Shown one piece after another: positions 53,298 to 59,472 of a stretch of 59,472 nucleotides of DNA. The position numbers and the translations under genes were made by a program. The stretch covers positions 1-59,472 of the forward strand of contig NZ_KL647085.1 in the NCBI RefSeq assembly GCF_000725625.1, given 5' to 3'. A model generated the notes under the pieces. The model was not told the DNA's origin. It saw only the letters and a list, made by a program, of their open reading frames with translations, and did not search any database. Position 1 is the first letter of the stretch, and the number at the start of each line of letters is the position of its first letter. Origin of the DNA: Streptomyces sp. NRRL F-6676 (GTDB lineage Bacteria > Actinomycetota > Actinomycetes > Streptomycetales > Streptomycetaceae).

Positions 53298-54185
53298 TCA
53301 CCTCTCCAGCAGCATCCGCTGCAACTCCCGAGCGGCCCGTGGCGGAGCCACATCGCTCCGGTGCGCCAGCGCGATCGTCCGGTACAGACCGGGCGCGGCC
53401 AGCGGCGTCACCCGCAGGCCGCGCCCCGAACGCGTGGCGACCATCCGCGGCACCACAGCCACCCCCAGCCCCGCCCGCACAAACCCCAGCACCGCGTCCA
53501 TCTCGCCCCCCTCCACCGCGAAGTCCGGCTCGAAGCCCTCCGCCCGGCACGCCGCCACCGTCAACTCCCGCAAGTCGTACCCGTGCCGGAACATCACCAG
53601 CCGCTCACCCGCCAGCTCCGCCACCCGCACCGCCCGCCCCCGCCCCCCGCCCGGCCGGGGCGCACCCGGCGAGGAGACGACCACCAGGTCCTCCCGCAGC
53701 AGCTCCACCGTCGTCAGCGCCGGGGACGGCGACGGCAACGGCAGCACCACCAGCGCCAGATCCAGCGCCCCACGCGCCAGCTCCCGTACGAGATCGTGCG
53801 AGCCCCCCTCCTCGATCAGCAGCCGGATCCCCGGATAGCGGTCGTGGAAGGCACGCAGTACGTCCGGCAGCAGCCCCGTGCACACACTCGGCGTCGCCCC
53901 GAGCCGCACCCGCCCGGCCCGCAGCTGCACCAGCTCCTGCACCTCGTGCCGCGCGGTCTCCGCGTCGGCGAGGATGCGCCGGGCCAGCGGCAGCAGCGCC
54001 TCGCCCGCGTCGGTGAGCGTGATGTTGCCCCGCGCCCGCAGGAACAGGTCGGCGCCCAGCTCCCGCTCCAGCGCCTTGATCTGCTGCGACAACGAGGGCT
54101 GGGCCACATGCACGAGATCGGCGGCCCGGGTGAAGTGCCGGGCCTCGGCGACGGCCACGAAGTACTGGAGCTGCTGGAACTGCAC
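53298..54185 (-). CDS. LysR-family transcriptional regulator
   Basis: 295 aa from GTG 54185 (MQFQQLQYFVAVAEARHFTR); the frame extends upstream, but this is the family start. The N-terminal winged helix-turn-helix (1-62; AADLVHVAQPSLSQQIKALE) and the effector-binding domain (about 90-295; GATPSVCTGLLPDVLRAFHD; GGEMDAVLGFVRAGLGVAVV) are complete. It is divergent from sdhCAB, with a perfect T-N11-A palindrome in between, the classical arrangement for a LysR regulator controlling its neighbour. The effector is unknown; a C4-dicarboxylate or related metabolite is plausible by inference. Confidence 0.94.
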   Translation of the reverse strand: MQFQQLQYFVAVAEARHFTRAADLVHVAQPSLSQQIKALERELGADLFLRARGNITLTDAGEALLPLARRILADAETARHEVQELVQLRAGRVRLGATPSVCTGLLPDVLRAFHDRYPGIRLLIEEGGSHDLVRELARGALDLALVVLPLPSPSPALTTVELLREDLVVVSSPGAPRPGGGRGRAVRVAELAGERLVMFRHGYDLRELTVAACRAEGFEPDFAVEGGEMDAVLGFVRAGLGVAVVPRMVATRSGRGLRVTPLAAPGLYRTIALAHRSDVAPPRAARELQRMLLER

Positions 54186-54204
54186 CCCGCCAGCATACGA
54201 CCGG

Positions 54205-54221
54205 GATAGGCACCGCCTATC
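54205..54221. promoter_or_regulatory. LysR box in the lysR/sdhC divergent region
   Basis: GATAGGC, ACC, GCCTATC is a perfect 7-3-7 inverted repeat that contains the LysR T-N11-A pattern. It is 20 bp upstream of the LysR start and 59 bp upstream of the sdhC start. Confidence 0.75.
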
Positions 54222-54279
54222 GAATCGAGCCGTTCCATGTCTTGGACCGATGGGGCCCTTCGGCCCTAGCGTCATGTTC

Positions 54280-54987
54280 ATGGCTCTGGCAACGCGGACG
54301 GACCGACGACCGTCCATGACGCGCACGGTGTGGGACAGCTCCGTCGGCAAGAAGACGGTCATGGCCGTCAGCGGGCTGATCATGCTGCTGTACCTGGTCG
54401 TCCACATGATCGGCAACCTGAAGATCTACTTCGGGGCGGCCGAGTTCAACCACTACGCCCACTGGCTGCGCACCGTCGGCGAGCCGTTCATGCACTACGA
54501 GTGGACGCTGTGGCTCATCCGCGTCGTCCTCGTCGTCGCCGTCGTCGCGCACGCCGTCTCCGCGTACCAGCTCAGCCGACGCGACCTGAAGGCCCGGCCC
54601 AGCAAGTACGTGCACAAGAAGGCCCGTTCTAGCTACGCCACCCGCACCATGCGGTGGGGCGGGATCATCCTCGGCCTGTTCATCGTCTGGCACATCCTGG
54701 ACCTGACCACCGGCACCGTGCACTCCGGCGGCTTCCAGGAGGGGCACCCGTACCAGAACGTGGTGGACACCTTCTCCACCTGGTACGGCAACGTCCTCTA
54801 CATCGTCGCGATGTTCGCGCTCGGCCTGCACATCCAGCACGGCTTCTGGAGCGCCGCACAGACCCTGGGCGCCGGCAGCCGCACCCGCGACCGCGCCCTC
54901 AAGACCGTCGCCAACGTCCTCGCGCTGCTGCTCACGGCAGGCTTCATCGCCGTCCCCGTGGGCGTCATGACCGGAGTGGTGAGCTAG
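54280..54987 (+). CDS. sdhC: Succinate dehydrogenase cytochrome b (membrane anchor) subunit
   Basis: 235 aa. ATG 54280 ([20 protein letters not shown]) is chosen; ATG 54274 is 6 bp earlier. Five hydrophobic helices are visible: [76 protein letters not shown] and [20 protein letters not shown]. Several conserved His residues ([19 protein letters not shown]) fit the di-haem type B anchor, in which a single subunit carries both haems. It anchors the flavin and iron-sulfur subunits encoded immediately downstream and passes electrons to menaquinone. First gene of sdhCAB. Confidence 0.95.
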   Translation: MALATRTDRRPSMTRTVWDSSVGKKTVMAVSGLIMLLYLVVHMIGNLKIYFGAAEFNHYAHWLRTVGEPFMHYEWTLWLIRVVLVVAVVAHAVSAYQLSRRDLKARPSKYVHKKARSSYATRTMRWGGIILGLFIVWHILDLTTGTVHSGGFQEGHPYQNVVDTFSTWYGNVLYIVAMFALGLHIQHGFWSAAQTLGAGSRTRDRALKTVANVLALLLTAGFIAVPVGVMTGVVS

Positions 54988-54989
54988 AC

Positions 54990-56971
<1,982 letters not shown>

Positions 56972-56975
<4 letters not shown>

Positions 56976-57721
56976 GGCTCACCCTGCGCGTCTGGCGGCA
57001 GAAGAACGCCGACGCCGACGGCGCCATGTCCACGTACGAGGTGGACGGCATCTCCTCCGACATGTCCTTCCTGGAGATGCTCGACACCCTCAACGAGGAA
57101 CTCATCCTCAAGGGCGAGGACCCCGTCGCCTTCGACCACGACTGCCGCGAGGGCATCTGCGGCGCCTGCTCGCTCGTCATCAACGGCGACGCGCACGGCC
57201 CCGAGCGGACCACCACCTGCCAGCTCCACATGCGGGCGTTCCGGGACGGCGACACCATCGACATCGAGCCGTGGCGGGCCGCCGCGTTCCCGGTCGTGAA
57301 GGACCTCGTCGTCGACCGGTCCGCGTTCGACCGGATCATCCAGGCCGGCGGCTACGTCACCGCGCCCACCGGAGCCGCCCCCGAGGCCCATGCCACGCCG
57401 GTGCCCAAGGCCGACGCGGACTTCGCCTTCGAGCACGCCGAGTGCATCGGCTGCGGCGCGTGCGTGGCCGCCTGCCCGAACGGCGCCGCCATGCTGTTCA
57501 CCTCCGCGAAGATCAATCACCTGAACGTGCTGCCGCAGGGCGCCCCCGAGCGGGAGACCCGGGTGCTGGACATGGTGGCGCAGATGGACGACGAGGGCTT
57601 CGGCGGCTGCACCCTGGCCGGCGAGTGCGCGACCGCGTGCCCTAAGGGCATTCCGCTGATGTCGATCACCAGCATGAACAAGGAGTGGCTGCGGGCGACC
57701 CGCAAGGCCGCCAAGCGGTAG
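56972..57721 (+). CDS. sdhB: Succinate dehydrogenase iron-sulfur subunit
   Basis: 249 aa. The N-terminal ferredoxin domain carries the [2Fe-2S] ligands in [16 protein letters not shown] and TTTCQLH. The C-terminal domain has [19 protein letters not shown] and [15 protein letters not shown] for the [4Fe-4S] and [3Fe-4S] clusters. It links the flavin in SdhA to the quinone site in SdhC. ATG 56972 overlaps the sdhA stop (ATGA), completing an sdhCAB operon. A stem-loop terminator follows at 57765. As I recall it, the S. coelicolor equivalent is SCO0922-SCO0924. Confidence 0.97.
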
Positions 57722-57764
57722 CGGCGGGGCCGCACCGACAGGACGTTCGCCCAGTGGCGGACGG

Positions 57765-57796
57765 GCGGGGCCGGGAGTGGTGCTCCCCGGCCCCGC
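57765..57796 (+). terminator. Terminator of the sdhCAB operon
   Basis: GCGGGGCCGGGAG and CTCCCCGGCCCCGC pair with a one-base bulge around a TGGTG loop, 44 bp after the sdhB stop. Confidence 0.7.
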
Positions 57797-57972
57797 CTCG
57801 TATCTCCGGGGCCCTTGGCCTCCGGGCGCGTGGCGTTCAACAAGCCCACACCCGCGCTCCCGGCTCAGGTCACGTGGACGCCAACCGGCGTCGGGACAAC
57901 AGGAGCGGCGGACCGCGGCCACGCGGCCCCGCCCACGTCCCCGCCGACCCGGCCCGCGACCAGGAGACAGCC

Positions 57973-58785
57973 ATGACCGGCGTCACCACGCTTCCCCGCT
58001 CCCCGCACTCCGCCGCTCCCCTCCGCTACCTCGTCACCCTCGCCCGGGACGAGGCCGACGTCCGCGCCGCCCAGCGGCTGCGGTACGACGTCTTCGCCGG
58101 CGAGACGGGCGCCCTGCTCAGCACCCCGCAGCCCGGCCACGACATCGACCCCTTCGACGCCTACTGCGACCACCTCCTCGTCCGCGAGACCACCACCGGC
58201 GAGGTCGTCGGCACCTACCGGCTGCTCCCGCCGGAGCGCGCGGCGGTCGCCGGACGGCTGTACGGCGAGGGCGAGTTCGACCTCGCCCCGCTCGACGCGA
58301 TCCGCCCCGGGCTGGTCGAGGTGGGCCGCTCCTGCGTCCATCCCGACCATCGCGACGGCGCGGTCATCGGCCTCATCTGGGCGGGCATCGCCCGCTACAT
58401 GACCGACCGCGGCCACGAGTGGCTGGCCGGCTGCTGCTCGATCCCCCTCGCCGACGGCGGCACCCTCGCGTCGGCGACATGGGACCGGGTCCGGGCCAGG
58501 AACCTGGCACCGGAGGAGTACCGGGTGCGACCGCTGCTGCCGTGGGTGCCGAGGGCGGGGTCGGCGGCCGGCGAGGCCGGGACGGCGGAGGCCGTGGGGC
58601 GGCGGGAGCTGCCCGCGTTGTTGCGTGGGTATCTGCGGCTCGGGGCCTGGGTGTGCGGGGAGCCCGCGCACGATCCCGACTTCGGGGTCGCCGATCTGTA
58701 CGTGCTGCTGTCCATGCGCCGGGTCGACCCGCGCTATCTGCGGCACTTCCTCTCCCTCCTCCCCGCCGCCGCACCGGCCGCCTGA
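57973..58785 (+). CDS. olsB: Ornithine-acyl[ACP] N-acyltransferase
   Basis: 270 aa of the OlsB/GNAT-hemolysin group. It transfers a 3-hydroxyacyl chain from ACP to ornithine, the first step of ornithine lipid synthesis. The core RYLVTLARDEADVRAAQRLR, DVFAGETG, DPFDAYCDHLLVRE, VVGTYRLLPP, EVGRSCVHPDHRDG and WLAGCCSI is diagnostic. ATG 57973 is preceded by GGAGA. The next gene, overlapping by 1 bp, encodes the OlsA acyltransferase, so the pair can complete the pathway. S. coelicolor has this pair at the same place (SCO0921/SCO0920 as I recall). Ornithine lipids replace phospholipids under phosphate limitation. Confidence 0.93.
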   Translation: MTGVTTLPRSPHSAAPLRYLVTLARDEADVRAAQRLRYDVFAGETGALLSTPQPGHDIDPFDAYCDHLLVRETTTGEVVGTYRLLPPERAAVAGRLYGEGEFDLAPLDAIRPGLVEVGRSCVHPDHRDGAVIGLIWAGIARYMTDRGHEWLAGCCSIPLADGGTLASATWDRVRARNLAPEEYRVRPLLPWVPRAGSAAGEAGTAEAVGRRELPALLRGYLRLGAWVCGEPAHDPDFGVADLYVLLSMRRVDPRYLRHFLSLLPAAAPAA

Positions 58786-59472
58786 TGTCCGGCGGCTGGC
58801 TGCCCGTCGCCCCCTGCACCCCCGGTGCCTGCGTACGGCGGGCGGCGCCGGGTGCGACCGTCCCGCTGCCGCGGGCCGTGCTGCGGCTCGTGGCGGTGGT
58901 GGCCGTGGTCACGGCCGCTGTCGTCCTGCTTCCGCTGGGGCGGTGGGTGCCGGCGGTGGTCGTACGGGGCTGGTGCCGGGCCGTCGTACGGGCGGCCGGG
59001 GTCCGGGTCCGCGTCACCGGTGGGCCGCTGCCGGACGGGGGTGTGCTGGTCGTCGCCCACCATGTCTCCTGGCTCGACGTGCCGCTGCTCGCCGCGCTGC
59101 GCCCGGCGCGGATGCTCGCCAAGGCGGAGATACGGCGGTGGCCCGTGGCGGGCGCGCTCGCCGCGCGCGGGGGGACGCTGTTCCTCGAACGGGACCGGCT
59201 GCGGGCGCTGCCCGGTGCGGTCGCGGCCGTCGCGCGGGCCCTGCGGGAGGGGGCGGCGGTGGTCGCCTTCCCGGAGGGCAGTACCTGGTGCGGGCGGGAG
59301 CGGGGGGTGTTCCGGCGGGCGGTGTTCCAGGCGGCGCTGGACGCGGGGGTGCCGGTGCAGCCGGTGCGGATCCGGTACGGGCCGGTGGGGGGTGGCGTGG
59401 CGTCGGCGGCGGCGTTCGTCGGGGACGACACGCTGGTGGCTTGGGTGTGGGGGGTGGTGGGGGCGCGAGGGC
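58785..59472 (+). CDS. olsA: Lyso-ornithine lipid O-acyltransferase, 3' truncated by window end
   Basis: The first 229 codons are in the window and no stop is reached. ATG 58785 shares its A with the TGA stop of olsB (TGATG). A hydrophobic N-terminal segment (LRLVAVVAVVTAAVVLLPLG) is followed by the PlsC-type acyltransferase motifs HHVSWLD (HX4D) and FPEGSTWCGRE, with LFLERDRLRALP between them. The family acylates the hydroxyl of lyso-ornithine lipid; the olsB neighbour supports OlsA over a generic 1-acylglycerol-phosphate acyltransferase. The length suggests that most of the catalytic domain is present. Confidence 0.88.
   Translation, partial: MSGGWLPVAPCTPGACVRRAAPGATVPLPRAVLRLVAVVAVVTAAVVLLPLGRWVPAVVVRGWCRAVVRAAGVRVRVTGGPLPDGGVLVVAHHVSWLDVPLLAALRPARMLAKAEIRRWPVAGALAARGGTLFLERDRLRALPGAVAAVARALREGAAVVAFPEGSTWCGRERGVFRRAVFQAALDAGVPVQPVRIRYGPVGGGVASAAAFVGDDTLVAWVWGVVGARG

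Overview
The window is a chromosomal segment from a Streptomyces species or very close relative. The evidence is uniformly very high GC, GTG and TTG starts with good ribosome binding sites, 4-bp ATGA overlaps, and typical gene families: an XRE/DUF397 pair, an Rpf-LysM-M23 cell-wall hydrolase, an AfsR-type SARP, a SpoIIE-type phosphatase, several ZAS/ECF genes and a SAV_2177-type methyltransferase. From memory of the S. coelicolor annotation (not computed here), the gene content resembles SCO0920-SCO0975 (rpfD/gnd at one end; rmdA, the SCO0930 lipoprotein, sdh and olsB/olsA at the other). I saw no tRNA, rRNA, CRISPR, transposase, prophage or complete biosynthetic cluster.

Left part (1-23 kb): two minus-strand small genes and a divergent XRE regulator with its DUF397 partner; panD; a small GNAT; an almost pure proline peptide; gnd; rpfD; a DMT transporter; glgA and glgC (ADP-glucose and glycogen/maltose-1-phosphate synthesis); a secreted PA14-GH2 enzyme and a secreted GH92 alpha-mannosidase (glycan breakdown, with a LacI-like operator upstream); a wax ester synthase/DGAT; an unusual zinc-ribbon SDR lacking the usual catalytic tyrosine; a small membrane protein; an acidic 57-residue peptide that looks like an orphan RiPP precursor; and a lipase maturation factor.

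Middle (23-38 kb): a PAS-GAF-PP2C-HATPase sensor phosphatase, an Fpg/Nei glycosylase, then a minus-strand block holding SARP/AfsR regulator, a 17-bp GC-rich tandem array, VanX-like dipeptidase, ECF sigma, NlpC/P60 hydrolase and ZAS anti-sigma. A lipoprotein and a small I36-like secreted protein follow, then a second ECF sigma, a universal stress protein and a Tat-exported polysaccharide deacetylase.

Right part (38-59 kb): a class F sortase with two related membrane-anchored surface proteins; a DUF4239 membrane protein; a proline-rich exported protein whose frame is broken inside a large inverted repeat; a SCO0930-type lipoprotein; a translationally coupled methyltransferase and PAS-GGDEF-EAL protein (rmdA); a two-component system; a small membrane protein with a MacB-type ABC exporter; a LysR regulator divergent from sdhCAB with a perfect LysR box between them; and olsB/olsA for ornithine lipid, the last cut by the window end.

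A striking non-coding theme is a modular intergenic repeat family, present in six gaps, built from a 20-bp GCGCAGTTCC... hairpin half and a 60-bp GC-rich module. The best candidates for something undescribed are the 57-aa peptide, the 17-bp array, the 140-bp inverted repeat, the modular intergenic repeats and the zinc-ribbon SDR.
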